From the NCBI GenBank assembly GCA_000961585.1, contig LADN01000043.1:1-64000 (forward strand): a stretch of 64,000 nucleotides of DNA, given 5' to 3'. Position numbers and translations under genes: made by a program. Positions 34,687-43,920 of the stretch are shown here, in pieces. The number at the start of each line of letters is the position of its first letter. Position 1 is the first letter of the stretch. The notes under the pieces are model-generated. The model was not told the origin of the DNA. It worked only from the letters and a program-made list of their open reading frames with translations, and ran no database searches. This DNA comes from Peptococcaceae bacterium BRH_c4a. Its GTDB lineage: Bacteria; Bacillota; Desulfotomaculia; Desulfotomaculales; Desulfocucumaceae.

Positions 34687-35205
34687 TTAGTAAAGTATTA
34701 TGACTGCCGCCAGAGCCCCGCAAAATCCGAGGTAATTCCACATTTTCGTATTTTTTGAGGCATCCTCTTCTGATTTTATAATTTCCATCTTAATCTGCTC
34801 GCAAGCCAGCCTCAGGTGCTTGGCCTGATCTTCCCTGTCCGACCTTCCCAGCGCTCCGCCCAGATTGCCCAGAATGGACATGTCCCCCCCGGACAGGGAA
34901 CAGCGGGGATAAAACCGGTCCATTGCCGCTTGCCATGCCTCTCCGGCAGTTCTTCCGGCCATCGACTTGAGATCCAGGGCGGCATCCCGAAAAAAGCCGG
35001 CCACTCTGCGGTCGGCCCCGGCAGCCACTCTTTCCATGGCTTCCGCCATGGGGGTGGCGGTATACATTATCTCTGTCTCCAGCATCTGAATGGCCGAAAG
35101 CAGCGCTTTCAGTTCACCCGGCCTTTTAGCGTATTCGCGGGCCACCATCATTCCGGCCACTCCTCCCGCAGTCACCAGCATCAGTGAGCCGATGATCTTT
35201 AACAT
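34687..35205 (-). CDS. spoIIIAB: SpoIIIAB
   Basis: 172 residues: N-terminal membrane segment, a GspF-like cytoplasmic helical bundle, and a C-terminal membrane segment (WNYLGFCGALAAVIILY). Start overlaps the spoIIIAA stop by 7 bp. Confidence 0.94.
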   Translation of the reverse strand: MLKIIGSLMLVTAGGVAGMMVAREYAKRPGELKALLSAIQMLETEIMYTATPMAEAMERVAAGADRRVAGFFRDAALDLKSMAGRTAGEAWQAAMDRFYPRCSLSGGDMSILGNLGGALGRSDREDQAKHLRLACEQIKMEIIKSEEDASKNTKMWNYLGFCGALAAVIILY

Positions 35206-36218
35206 GACACCACTCCCTTTTCAAAGATGCTCTTCCGGTCAAAAACCCCTTTAACCAGACCGGCTTTCAGATCCCTGCCCAGAAGCACATAGCGGTCTAT
35301 CATGTTCAGCCTGAACAGATAATTAAGAGCCGGCCTTACGGCCAACTCCTCCAGAGATGATCCGTGCACCGTGAAAATAACTCTGACCCCGGCGTTCAGC
35401 ACCTCTTCCAGTGCCCGGACATCTTCGGGCCTGCCTATTTCATCGGTGGCAATAACCGACGGCCCCATGGACCTTAAAAGCATTACCATGCCTTCGGCCT
35501 TGGGACAGCCGTCCAGCACATCGGTGCGAATCCCAATGTTCCTCCTGGGAATGCCCCGATAACAGCCGGCTATTTCAGACCTCTCATCCACCAATCCCAC
35601 AACCTGTCCAGGCAGCCCGCACTCCGGGGCCCCATCGCTGATCATTCTGACGGCGTCCCTTAAAACGGTGGTCTTTCCACAGCGGGGGGGCGAGAAAATC
35701 ATGGTGTGGTGAATGGTCCCCCCTTCCCGGTCAATTATCCTGGGCATCAGTGATCCGGCCGATCCGGTTATTTCTCTGGAAATCCTTATGTTTATACCGG
35801 AGAAGTATTTCAGTGTCTTGACCTTTCCCTGATCCAGCACCGTCTTTCCGGTTAAACCGACCCTGTGCCCGCCCAATATTGTAATAAAACCGTTCCTGAT
35901 CTCTTCCTCCAGGGCGTAAATTGAGGATCCGCTGATAAGCTGCAGGCATCTTCCGACCTCTTCTTCGCCCACCCTGTATGCCTTATGGAGGTTGTCAGTG
36001 AGGGCGCCGCCATCAGTCAGCATGGCGTCACCGCTGTCCAGTCCCAGCATCAGGGGCCTTAGCGCTCTGATCCTTACTTCCTCCACCCGGCATAGAATTT
36101 CAGGCCTTACCCCTGCAATGATTTTTCTCAGATTCAGGGGCAGAACTGACAACACCTCGGGCCAGGCATCGCCGCCCCGGGAAGCGCCGCTGAAAATGTC
36201 CTTGGTTGTAGTAGCCAT
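35199..36218 (-). CDS. spoIIIAA: SpoIIIAA, ATPase of the SpoIIIA complex
   Basis: 339 residues of the secretion-ATPase type (GspE/VirB11-like). Walker A is SPPRCGKTTVLRD near residue 175, Walker B and arginine/His motifs follow (VGLVDERSEIAG, VIATDEIGRPEDVRALEEV). Powers the mother-cell side of the feeding channel. First gene of the operon, with AGGAGGGGAG before ATG. A sigma-E promoter is expected in the 48 bp between the start and the terminator at 36266, but the match I can see is weak. Confidence 0.96.
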   Translation of the reverse strand: MATTTKDIFSGASRGGDAWPEVLSVLPLNLRKIIAGVRPEILCRVEEVRIRALRPLMLGLDSGDAMLTDGGALTDNLHKAYRVGEEEVGRCLQLISGSSIYALEEEIRNGFITILGGHRVGLTGKTVLDQGKVKTLKYFSGINIRISREITGSAGSLMPRIIDREGGTIHHTMIFSPPRCGKTTVLRDAVRMISDGAPECGLPGQVVGLVDERSEIAGCYRGIPRRNIGIRTDVLDGCPKAEGMVMLLRSMGPSVIATDEIGRPEDVRALEEVLNAGVRVIFTVHGSSLEELAVRPALNYLFRLNMIDRYVLLGRDLKAGLVKGVFDRKSIFEKGVVSC

Positions 36219-36265
36219 GCCTCTCCCCTCCTAGTTATCTATATTTTTAGCCCTGGTAAATTATG

Positions 36266-36292
36266 ATAAAAAAAGCAGCCCTGACGGGCTGC
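36266..36292 (-). terminator. Rho-independent terminator upstream of spoIIIAA
   Basis: Stem GCAGCCC/GGGCTGC (36275-36281 with 36286-36292), 4-nt loop, T-run on the minus strand. It ends transcripts from the CoA-disulfide-reductase-like gene before the spoIIIA operon. The remaining gap to 36465 holds heptamers and no gene. Confidence 0.8.
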
Positions 36293-36349
36293 GGGAATCC
36301 AAGGACGCAATAATTTTTCATTCGTCTGTGGCGCCGCATCAGCGGCATG

Positions 36350-36425
36350 TGTCTGAATTCTGAATTCTGGAGAATTCTTATTAGGAATACCGTCCATATT
36401 CAGGCTCCTGGCTTCTGACGGGAGA
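36350..36425. repeat. Heptamer arrays with inner AT-rich spacer
   Basis: TTCTGAATTCTGAATTCTGG at about 36353 and CAGGCTCCTGGCTTCTGA at about 36400, separated by a short spacer with ATTCTTATTAGGAATACC. The units belong to the same 7-bp family as the other intergenic arrays. Confidence 0.6.
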
Positions 36426-36465
36426 GCATTACAGTTTTTTCAGATAGCTGACAGCTATTAATATT

Positions 36466-38151
36466 CTAGTCAAGGTCGTAGGGCCAGGCCTGGAGCCCGC
36501 CCTCCATGTACTTGATGTCCTTAAAGCCGGCCCCGTGCAGTATCCGCAGGGCCTCATAACTGCGCACACCCATGGCGCACAGGAGAACTATTTCCTTATC
36601 GCGGGGTATTTCGTTTATCCGATCCCTTATGTCACCCAGGGTAACCAGCATCACCCGGTCGTCTTCTATATGTTTGGGGGCAAACTGCTGGGCCGTCCTG
36701 ACGTCAACAATGATAAAATCGTCACTGCCGTCCAGCTTTTCTTTCAACTCCCCGGCCGTAACCGACGGGGCCAGTCCCTCCAGCTTATTTCGGACGATAT
36801 TGGCGGTGTGGTGTGTGAGATCTATGGGGGTGGAGAAAGGAGGGGCATAGCCCAGATCAATTCCGGCAAAGTCCTCCACGGTGGACCCGAAATGGATGGC
36901 CGCGGCCACCACATCGATCCTCTTGGACACATCTCCCGGCCCTATGGCCTGGGCGCCCAGTATTTTTTGGCTTTCCCTGTCTACAATCATTTTCATGATC
37001 ACAAGTCCGTGGGAGGGGTGGTAGTGGGTGCGGTCATGAGCCGAGTTAACCACCGTGATAACATTGTAGCCCAGTTCCTCGGCCTGCTGCTGACCCAGGC
37101 CGGTTTTACCAGAGTTCCAGTTCAGCACTTTTAGAACGGAGGTGCCCAAAACCCCGGGGAAAACACTTTTTCTGCCGGTCACGTTGTCTCCTGCCACCCT
37201 GCCCTGGCGGTTTGCTGTGGAAGCCAGGGGAATATAGACCTTTCTTTTGGAAACCAGGTGTATGTTTTCCACGCAGTCGCCCACTGCGTAAATGTCGGGA
37301 TCGTTGGTCTGCAGGTACTGGTTCACCTCTATGGCTCCGGTCTGGCCTATTTTGAGCCCGCACTTCCGGGCCAGATCCACATTGGGCCTCACGCCCACCG
37401 CCACTATCACCATTTGGGCATCCAGGATTTCCTTTTCGGTAACCACCCCGGTTACGTTACCCTGGTCGTTTCCCTTAATTCCCAGCACCTTTTGTCCCAG
37501 GCGGAACTCCATGCCCTGCTCCTCCAGCCTCAGGGCCAGCACGTCGGCCATGTCTTTATCCAGCAGCCCCGGCAGTATCTGGTCTTTGAGCTCCACCACC
37601 GTTACAAATATCTTCTTCTCACGGAAGGCGTCGGCGGCCTCCATGCCAATCAGCCCGGCCCCGATTACCACGGCCTCGCTTGCATCATTTATATTTTCCC
37701 TTATCTTTTTGGCGTCTTCCGGGTGATTCAGGCGGAAGACGCCCTTCAGATTTATTCCTTCCAGCGGCGGAACAAACGGAGTGGACCCGGTGGCAATAAC
37801 CAGTTTGTCATAGGGTATTCTGGATGTTTCACCGGTGGCTAGGTTCCTGGACAGGACTTCCTTTTCATCCCGGTCAATCTCTATGGCTTCATTGCCTGTT
37901 AAAACCAGTACTCCCTTTTCCCTCATAAAATACTGCTCGTCCCTGGTAACTCCGTAGGATGTGGTGAACAGGTGCCCGAACTCCCTTACTGATCCCGCCA
38001 GGTAAAAGGGCATTCCACAGCCGGCATAGGATATATAGCTATCCTTTTCGATGATGGTAATATCCGCGTTGGGAGCCAGCCGGCGCGCCCTGGCCGCAAC
38101 CTTGGGACCGGCTGCCACCCCGCCGATAATCACTATTCTGGGTTCGCTCAT
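36466..38151 (-). CDS. CoA-disulfide reductase-like FAD/NAD(P) oxidoreductase with C-terminal rhodanese domain
   Basis: 561 residues. N-terminal FAD-binding GGVAAGPKVAARARRL, redox-active Cys in SYAGCGMPFY (near residue 44), NAD-binding GAGLIGMEAADAFRE, dimerization domain (about 330-445), then a rhodanese domain (about 460-560) with catalytic Cys in LLCAMGVRS. Members of this CoADR-rhodanese group reduce CoA disulfide, CoA persulfide or polysulfide, or act as NADH oxidases. Which applies cannot be told from the sequence. Single transcription unit with a terminator at 36266. Confidence 0.88.
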   Translation of the reverse strand: MSEPRIVIIGGVAAGPKVAARARRLAPNADITIIEKDSYISYAGCGMPFYLAGSVREFGHLFTTSYGVTRDEQYFMREKGVLVLTGNEAIEIDRDEKEVLSRNLATGETSRIPYDKLVIATGSTPFVPPLEGINLKGVFRLNHPEDAKKIRENINDASEAVVIGAGLIGMEAADAFREKKIFVTVVELKDQILPGLLDKDMADVLALRLEEQGMEFRLGQKVLGIKGNDQGNVTGVVTEKEILDAQMVIVAVGVRPNVDLARKCGLKIGQTGAIEVNQYLQTNDPDIYAVGDCVENIHLVSKRKVYIPLASTANRQGRVAGDNVTGRKSVFPGVLGTSVLKVLNWNSGKTGLGQQQAEELGYNVITVVNSAHDRTHYHPSHGLVIMKMIVDRESQKILGAQAIGPGDVSKRIDVVAAAIHFGSTVEDFAGIDLGYAPPFSTPIDLTHHTANIVRNKLEGLAPSVTAGELKEKLDGSDDFIIVDVRTAQQFAPKHIEDDRVMLVTLGDIRDRINEIPRDKEIVLLCAMGVRSYEALRILHGAGFKDIKYMEGGLQAWPYDLD

Positions 38152-38171
38152 TTTTAGTACCCCCTTTTTTC

Positions 38172-38207
38172 AAAAAAATAAACAGTACCCCATAAAGAGG
38201 TACTGTT
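38172..38207 (-). terminator. Rho-independent terminator after the CD1247-like gene
   Basis: 9-bp stem AACAGTACC/GGTACTGTT (38181-38189 with 38199-38207), T-rich tail on the minus strand. Lies 17 bp after the stop at 38224. Confidence 0.85.
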
Positions 38208-38223
38208 ATTTTATAACACTTTC

Positions 38224-38667
38224 TTACAGGTCGTCTTCGGTAACACGCTTGCCTTCAATGGGCTCGGGTTCGTCGGCGGCCTGGAAGGTGTCATCATTTA
38301 CAAATACCACCTCGTCACAGTTGGGGCAGGTTACCTCTATGGTGTCTTCGTCCTCCAGCACATCTGACTCAAAGCAAACAACCTCACCGCAGCGGGGGCA
38401 GTCTACTTCCAGGTATTCACCTTCCTCGGAAGCCTCGGCTTCATCATTGTATACATCTTCCTCAAGGTGAAAGAGGTCTTCATCTATTGATTCCAGGTAG
38501 TTCTCCAGTTGATCGTGGGCTTCCTCCATCTCCTTGATGGTGGTGGCAAAATCATCCAATACCTCGATAACATTGGTTAGAATGCGGCCCTCTTTAGACT
38601 CTGTCTCGATATTCATTCCGGCTGACAATCCCTGGAGATATGCCACCCTTGCTTTAAGATCCCTCAC
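38224..38667 (-). CDS. CD1247-type acidic protein with a four-Cys zinc-ribbon-like domain
   Basis: 147 residues, very acidic. N-terminal helical domain (about 1-70, MRDLKARVAYLQGLSAGMN) matches the 'CD1247 N-terminal' family of Clostridia. The C-terminal half has CPRCGEVVCF and CPNCDEVVFV, four Cys in two CxxC pairs that likely hold zinc. Function unknown; sometimes misnamed AraC-type regulator. Placed upstream of the spoIIIA region and next to efp, as in relatives. Confidence 0.7.
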   Translation of the reverse strand: MRDLKARVAYLQGLSAGMNIETESKEGRILTNVIEVLDDFATTIKEMEEAHDQLENYLESIDEDLFHLEEDVYNDEAEASEEGEYLEVDCPRCGEVVCFESDVLEDEDTIEVTCPNCDEVVFVNDDTFQAADEPEPIEGKRVTEDDL

Positions 38668-38778
38668 CCTTGCAACCCCCTTTTAAAAGTAGCTTTCAAT
38701 TTGGCATACTTTATTATTTCTCCGGATGGGGGTTTTTAAACATATATTTCCTTATGTTCACAAGGGTGGGGGAAGGTT

Positions 38779-39336
38779 TCAGGCGCGTTTTATATACTGG
38801 CCCGACCTGGTGTCTATCTGCAGCACATCGCCAATATTGATAAAGAATGGAACATGTACCACATAGCCTGTTTCCAGGGTTGCCGGCTTTGATCCACCGC
38901 TGGCCGTGTCACCTTTAATTCCGGGGGAAGTCTCCACTACCTCCAGTTCAACGTAGTTGGGCAGCTCAACACCGATGGGCTTTTCCTGAAACATAAGAAC
39001 ACTTATAACCATGTTTTCCTTGAGGTATTTTATTGCGTCCGAGAGTTGTTCGGAGGTTAGGCTGGTTTGATCGTAACTCTCCATGTCCATGAAATTATAA
39101 ACATTGCCGTCATTGTAAAGATACTGGAACTCACGGCGATCTATTCTGGCCCGGGGAAGTTTTTCGCCGGCGTTGAATGTTCTCTCCACCACTGCCCCGG
39201 TACGGACATTCCGTATCTTAACCCTGACAAAGGCAGCCCCCTTACCCGGCTTTACATGCTGAAAATCCACCACCTGAAATACGTCTCCGTCAATCTCCAC
39301 TGTCAGCCCGGTCTTGAAATCATTGGTTGAGATCAT
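38779..39336 (-). CDS. efp: Translation elongation factor P
   Basis: 185 residues: KOW-like domain I with [12 protein letters not shown], whose loop Lys is the residue modified in many bacteria, then two OB domains ending in [11 protein letters not shown]. Relieves stalling at polyproline. Located between pepQ and the CD1247-like gene, the common aroQ-pepQ-efp order. Confidence 0.98.
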   Translation of the reverse strand: MISTNDFKTGLTVEIDGDVFQVVDFQHVKPGKGAAFVRVKIRNVRTGAVVERTFNAGEKLPRARIDRREFQYLYNDGNVYNFMDMESYDQTSLTSEQLSDAIKYLKENMVISVLMFQEKPIGVELPNYVELEVVETSPGIKGDTASGGSKPATLETGYVVHVPFFINIGDVLQIDTRSGQYIKRA

Positions 39337-39417
39337 CCTTTAGTCCTCCTCTTTTCCAACTTTAAAAAATCTGCAGTATTAAAAATAATAAATTATACCC
39401 TTAATCTGCTGTCAGCA

Positions 39418-40506
39418 TTACGAACCACAGGTAATCAAGCGGTCCTTGGCCGATGAGGTCAGTATGCGGCAGCCTGTTTCCTCCACCACCACTGTGTCCT
39501 CAATTCTTATTCCTCCCCATCCGGGCAGGTAAATTCCCGGTTCCACCGTTACCACCATCCCGGGTTTTAAAACAGTCCGGTCCCTGGACGACAGACGGGG
39601 ATGCTCATGTATTTGCAGACCCAGTCCGTGTCCGGTGCTATGTCCGAAATACTGGCCGTAGCCGTAGCCCTCTATAACACCTCTGGCCGACCTGTCCACT
39701 TCCGAAGCCTGTATTCCTGCCTTTATGGCCTTAATCCCGGCCATCTGGGCTTCCAGCACTATGCTGTATATCTCTTCCTGCTTATTATCCCCCTGGCCGA
39801 TAACCACCGTTCTGGTTATATCTGAATTATAGCCGCCCAGCATGGCGCCAAAATCCAGGGTAACCAGATCCCCCCGGGCAATTATTTTTTCCGAGGCGGT
39901 GCCATGAGGCATGGAGGATCTTTGTCCGGAGGCCACAATAAAGGGAAAGGAAATGCTTTCCGCCCCGTTTTTTTTCATAAAAAATTCTATTTCCAGCGCC
40001 ACCGCCCTCTCGGTGACGCCTTCCCCCAGCATAGGCAGAATGTATTCAAAGGCCTGATCTGAAAGCTTTACTGAATTGCCAATGCTTTCCACTTCCAGAG
40101 AATCCTTCACAGTGCGCAGTTCTTCCACCAATTCTTGCAGAGGTTTCAGTTCTATCCCCTGAAGATTTTCCTTCAGTGCGGTATATTGGTGATAAGTTAA
40201 AAAATTACCCTCGCAGCCTATATGCTCTATATTCATTTCCCGGGCCATTTCACAGAGGGTGTCAGGTATGTTTTCCTTTATTATAACGATTTTGCAGTGG
40301 GGTGACTGCAAAGAGGCCTGCTGGTCATACCTGAAATCTGTAATCAGGCGTATGTCCTTTCCGGTGACCACCACAGAACCGTGGGATCCGGTAAAACCGG
40401 TGAGATAGAATATATTTTCCGGTTTTGTGATTATTACGGCCTCAAGCCCCCTCCCCGAAAGCATAACTCTCAGGGCATTGATCCGGTCCAGCAATACATC
40501 CGGCAA
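39418..40506 (-). CDS. Xaa-Pro peptidase (M24 family)
   Basis: 362 residues: N-terminal creatinase-like domain (1-130) and pita-bread metallopeptidase domain with metal ligands in LDFGAMLGGYNSDITRT, GHSTGHGLGLQIHEHP, TVEPGIYLPGWGG and GIRIEDTV. Cuts Xaa-Pro peptide bonds. TTG start at 40506 after GGGGGAAG. Commonly paired with aroQ upstream and efp downstream. Confidence 0.93.
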   Translation of the reverse strand: MPDVLLDRINALRVMLSGRGLEAVIITKPENIFYLTGFTGSHGSVVVTGKDIRLITDFRYDQQASLQSPHCKIVIIKENIPDTLCEMAREMNIEHIGCEGNFLTYHQYTALKENLQGIELKPLQELVEELRTVKDSLEVESIGNSVKLSDQAFEYILPMLGEGVTERAVALEIEFFMKKNGAESISFPFIVASGQRSSMPHGTASEKIIARGDLVTLDFGAMLGGYNSDITRTVVIGQGDNKQEEIYSIVLEAQMAGIKAIKAGIQASEVDRSARGVIEGYGYGQYFGHSTGHGLGLQIHEHPRLSSRDRTVLKPGMVVTVEPGIYLPGWGGIRIEDTVVVEETGCRILTSSAKDRLITCGS

Positions 40507-40533
40507 TTCTGCTTCCCCCTGTATCCGGCGGGT

Positions 40534-40983
40534 TCATCTTTTATCTTTATGAGATCTTCCGATATCGCATGCCGCTCTGAATCCCAGCAGGTAACTTTGC
40601 ATTCCCAGACCTGAGATCTGACCGGCAGACACCGGAGCAATCACCGATACCCGGCGAAACTCCTCCCTGGCGTGAATATTTGAAAGGTGAACCTCTATAA
40701 CCGGCACCGGCACTGAGGCCACAGCGTCCCTGAGGGCCAGGCTATAGTGTGTAAAGGCCCCCGGATTGAAAACCACGGCGTCGAAATTAACGGCTTCATG
40801 TATTTTGTCTATCAATTGGCCTTCGTGGTTTGACTGGTAAAATTCCATTGCGGCGCCCAGCAGGTCTGCCAGTTCACCAAGCTTTTCCTTTATCTGTTCA
40901 AGGGTTGTGGTTCCGTAAACACCCGGTTCCCTTTTGCCCAGCAGATTAAGATTAGGACCGTTTAACACAAGAATTTTCAACAT
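40534..40983 (-). CDS. aroQ: Type II 3-dehydroquinate dehydratase
   Basis: 149 residues. [18 protein letters not shown] holds the catalytic Arg and Tyr loop, and [15 protein letters not shown] and [14 protein letters not shown] contain the active-site His residues. Third step of the shikimate pathway. 27 bp upstream of the peptidase gene. Confidence 0.97.
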   Translation of the reverse strand: MLKILVLNGPNLNLLGKREPGVYGTTTLEQIKEKLGELADLLGAAMEFYQSNHEGQLIDKIHEAVNFDAVVFNPGAFTHYSLALRDAVASVPVPVIEVHLSNIHAREEFRRVSVIAPVSAGQISGLGMQSYLLGFRAACDIGRSHKDKR

Positions 40984-41077
40984 AATTCACCCCCGGCACA
41001 TGGGGATATTTTACCACTATTTTCATCTGATTGCAAAAGGATGGGCGAAAATACCTTATACTGAAATACTTATCCGG

Positions 41078-41275
41078 TCAGGAGACAGGAGACAGGAGTT
41101 GGCATAGGCATTTCTTATTTGCTTTTCTTAATTGGGCCAGTTAATGGGGGTTTAGATTTCAATACCAATTTCTCTGTGTCCTCTGTGGCTAAAAAACAAT
41201 TATTACATGCATTTTTTCATCCTCCGTGGTACCGTATTTTACGGCATGGGGTCTGCATTCTGTCTCCTGACAGGA
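41078..41275. repeat. Repeat family B, copy 1
   Basis: CAGGAGA heptamers (41078-41098), then TTGGCATAGGCATTTC, then a block shared almost letter for letter with 55380-55465 (including GGGCCAGTTAATGGGGG and CCAATTTCTCTGTG), then CTCTGTGGCT, and on the right the inverse heptamer TCTCCTGACAGG (about 41258-41272). It fills the aroQ-tldE gap. No gene seen. Confidence 0.75.
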
Positions 41276-41297
41276 AAGCATTACAATATTTATTGGA

Positions 41298-42656
41298 TCA
41301 GTGTCCGCTGAGGGCCATTTCCCCCACCAGCAGGGTGGGAGATCCCATGCCCCCGAAAAAGGTCAGGTCGCTGCCTACCTTTTCTATTCTCTGCATCAGG
41401 TCGATTATATTTCCGGCCAGCGCCACTCCCCTTACCGGATATGTAAGGCGTCCGCCCTCAATCATCAAACCGGAAACACCCAGGGAAAAATCTCCTGATA
41501 TGGGGTTGGCGGTATGCATGCCCAGCACCTCGGTGATATAAAAACCTTTCCCAATGCCTGCCAGTATGTCATCCGGGCTTTGGCCGCCCTTTTCTATGAA
41601 AAAGTTGGTGGATCCCACCTCAGGGGTGGACTTGTAAGATCCCCTTACCCCGTTTCCGGTGGATTTCACCCCTTCCTTTGCGGCGGTGTAAGTGTTGTGC
41701 AGGAATCCCTCCAGGATCCCGCCGGTTATCAGCCTTGTTTTTGAAGTGGGCACGCCTTCGCCGTCAAAGGGAGTTGAGGCAATGCCTCCGGGCAAGGACC
41801 CGTCATCTACAATGCTTACCCTGTCAGAGGCCACCTTCTGGCCCACTTTTCCGGCGAAAAGAGACCTTCCCTTTTGCGCGGCCTCGGCGGTGAGGGCAGG
41901 GGCCAGCAGGCCCAGAAAGCCTGTGGCCACATAGGGTTCGAATACCACCGGCAAAGTCTGGGTAGGGGCCGTTTTTGCCCCCAGCATCCTGACCGCCCTC
42001 ATGGCCGCCTCCCGTCCGGTGGCTTCGGCATCCAGGCTCTGGTATCTGAGGCCGTAATTAAGGGCGAAGCCGGTCTGGCTTTCCTCCCCCTGTACCGCCA
42101 CCAGGGCGATGTAAATACCGCAGTAGGCTACCCTGAAGTTTAAGTCAACCCCCAGGCTGTTCAGCAGCATTACTTCGGTTTCAGCGTCGGTGTACGAAGA
42201 ACCCTCGATTATACTTACCCTGGAATCATATTTCCGGGCCGCTTCCTCCATTGCTCTGGACAGGTTTATTTTATCCTCCACCGATGTTTCAATGATGGTG
42301 CGGTCGTAAAGTTCCAGTTCCGGGTATGCAGGGGCCGGACCAGGCATAACTCTATAACCGTCTTCGGCAGTTCGGGAGGCGTTTGCCAGGGCCTGTCCCA
42401 GCATTTCTTCCACATTTTTGGGGCTAAGGTCCGAGGTAAAGGCGAATCCCACCTTGTTGTCCTTCATCACCCTTAGGCCCATACCGCTTTCTTCGGCCAG
42501 CTTGATAGTCTCAACCTGCTCATCCCGCACCTCAACCAGCAGCTCACGGTTGTGGTTGAGGTAAACCTCAACCATGTCGGCCCCCATGCGCCTTCCCGAA
42601 TCAATGGCGCGGATGCCCAAAGACTTAAGTTCGTTTTCCCTAATTATGAAAATCAC
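41298..42656 (-). CDS. TldE/PmbA-type TldD family protein
   Basis: 452 residues of the TldD/PmbA family (N-terminal MGADMVEVYLNHNRELLVEVRD, C-terminal GMSGLMIEGGRLTYPVRGVALAG-like segment). The HExxxH zinc motif of TldD is not present, so this is the TldE-type, non-catalytic partner in the heterodimeric protease. No tldD lies in the window. The GTG at 42656 overlaps the GGGGGTGA ribosome site, so the start is uncertain by a few codons. Confidence 0.85.
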   Translation of the reverse strand: MIFIIRENELKSLGIRAIDSGRRMGADMVEVYLNHNRELLVEVRDEQVETIKLAEESGMGLRVMKDNKVGFAFTSDLSPKNVEEMLGQALANASRTAEDGYRVMPGPAPAYPELELYDRTIIETSVEDKINLSRAMEEAARKYDSRVSIIEGSSYTDAETEVMLLNSLGVDLNFRVAYCGIYIALVAVQGEESQTGFALNYGLRYQSLDAEATGREAAMRAVRMLGAKTAPTQTLPVVFEPYVATGFLGLLAPALTAEAAQKGRSLFAGKVGQKVASDRVSIVDDGSLPGGIASTPFDGEGVPTSKTRLITGGILEGFLHNTYTAAKEGVKSTGNGVRGSYKSTPEVGSTNFFIEKGGQSPDDILAGIGKGFYITEVLGMHTANPISGDFSLGVSGLMIEGGRLTYPVRGVALAGNIIDLMQRIEKVGSDLTFFGGMGSPTLLVGEMALSGH

Positions 42657-42751
42657 CCCCGGTGACGATAAATGTATATACCGTCAGGCTTCTACCTGAG
42701 TAATATCATAAGTAATATTCCATATTTGCATACCTATTCCTTCGGCATAAT

Positions 42752-42780
42752 AGAAAAAACTGCTTTTATGCAGTCTTTTC
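42752..42780 (-). terminator. Probable terminator after the YabG-like gene
   Basis: Short stem GACTGC/GCAGTT around an ATAAAA loop with a T-run on the minus strand, 12-40 bp after the stop at 42792. Weak stem (6 bp). Confidence 0.6.
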
Positions 42781-42791
42781 TTAGCGGTTTA

Positions 42792-43010
42792 TTAATGAAC
42801 GTGAACGCTGGTGGTGGTAGTCAGAGCAAAAAGGTGTCTGGCTGATACCGGCGCCAGTTCTTGAACGGCCGCTTCCATAATCAGGCTTGGATCCAGGAGC
42901 GCCAGTATGGCAACCCTCTCCCCGGTCTCCTGGTTGGTGTAGAATCCCAAGATACAAAATTGCATGTCTTCACCATATACTTTGCGGGTGACTATGTCAC
43001 CAATTTTCAT
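42792..43010 (-). CDS. Small protein like the N-terminal domain of sporulation protease YabG
   Basis: 72 residues beginning MKIGDIVTRKVYGEDMQFCI, close to the start of YabG (MKIGDIVVRKSYGGD type). The sequence ends in SVHVH after about 70 residues, whereas YabG has nearly 290. A good ribosome site (GGGGGG) and a terminator suggest a real small gene rather than debris. It may be a stand-alone KOW/SH3-like domain. Function unknown. Confidence 0.6.
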   Translation of the reverse strand: MKIGDIVTRKVYGEDMQFCILGFYTNQETGERVAILALLDPSLIMEAAVQELAPVSARHLFALTTTTSVHVH

Positions 43011-43311
43011 TTAAATACCCCCCAAGTTAGCAAGCTGCTGTCCGGGGGATCCGCGCGGGCGGGTCCCTCCTTACAAAAAAATATAACTCCCTTTGTTGAC
43101 GGGCTTTGGACGGCACTGGTCTTTCATATTTAACATATTCCTTTTACAGTACAGTTGTGTATACTACATTAATTTGTTTGCTATAAGATGATGGAATCAT
43201 CGCCATATTTTATGCCGCTTATATTCGTGCTGTATATTTTAGAAATTTATGTAAATAATAATGAGAGCACATAGAAATTTAAATAATTATAACAGGACAG
43301 GAGGAATGAGA

Positions 43312-43590
43312 ATGGATATGATGAAAATGGATTTGTTGAGCAATGTCAATGCCGACTGGGATAACTGGAAGAAATTTTTATCTCAGGCCGTAGAGTTTGC
43401 AGAGGAACTGGGCATATCCAGGGACAGGATTTCCGCCCTGGCCCGTCAGGCCGGAGAGGTGCTGGCAGAAAATGTCATGCCCTCAAACCCCGAGCAAAAG
43501 GTTTTAAAAGAACTGTGGAGTGTTTCTGACCTGCAGGAAAAACAAATGCTGGCCAACCTGATGACAAAACTCTGCTCGGGACAAAAATGA
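43312..43590 (+). CDS. DUF3243 family protein
   Basis: 92 residues from the ATG at 43312 (AGGAGG 7 nt upstream; the longer frame from 43261 is less likely). Contains DWDNWKKFLSQAVEFAEELG and EQKVLKELWSVSDLQEKQMLANLMTKL, matching DUF3243, a small helical family of Bacilli and Clostridia. Unknown function. A repeat-derived hairpin with a T-run (about 43688-43711) lies downstream in the right orientation to act as terminator. The 300 bp between 43011 and 43311 show no gene. Confidence 0.8.
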   Translation: MDMMKMDLLSNVNADWDNWKKFLSQAVEFAEELGISRDRISALARQAGEVLAENVMPSNPEQKVLKELWSVSDLQEKQMLANLMTKLCSGQK

Positions 43591-43639
43591 TGGCGGAGTC
43601 AGGAGAGTTTTCTTTCTCTGCTGAGAGTGGCTATTATAG

Positions 43640-43857
43640 CAGGCTCACACTATTCTGGCTTCTGGATTCCGCCGTCTGCAAGCCGGCAACGCCCGTCAGG
43701 GCGTTTTTTAAATCCAGAATACAGAACTCAGAACACAGGACTCAGAATAAAAAAGAAAAAGACGATAACCGATGCCCGCCGTAATAATCTTCTATCCCGG
43801 CCCGGAAGATTCTGAGTTCTGAGTCCTGTATTCCAGCCGCCCGCAGGGCGGTTTTTT
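43640..43857 (+). repeat. Two tail modules with inverted heptamer arrays
   Basis: TTCTGGC/TTCTGGA heptamers (about 43650-43668), hairpin GCCGTCTGCAAGCCGGC, hairpin ACGCCC/GGGCGT with a T-run, then CAGAATA/CAGAACT/CAGGACT units (about 43715-43750) and their reverse complement (about 43809-43835), then a last hairpin GCCGCCC/GGGCGGT with a T-run (about 43837-43857). The two heptamer arrays could fold on each other. Confidence 0.75.
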
Positions 43858-43920
43858 CATGCTGCTGAATACTGGCTGCGCCTTCTGAGCAACCTATCCT
43901 CAAGCTGAAGGCGATGGGAA

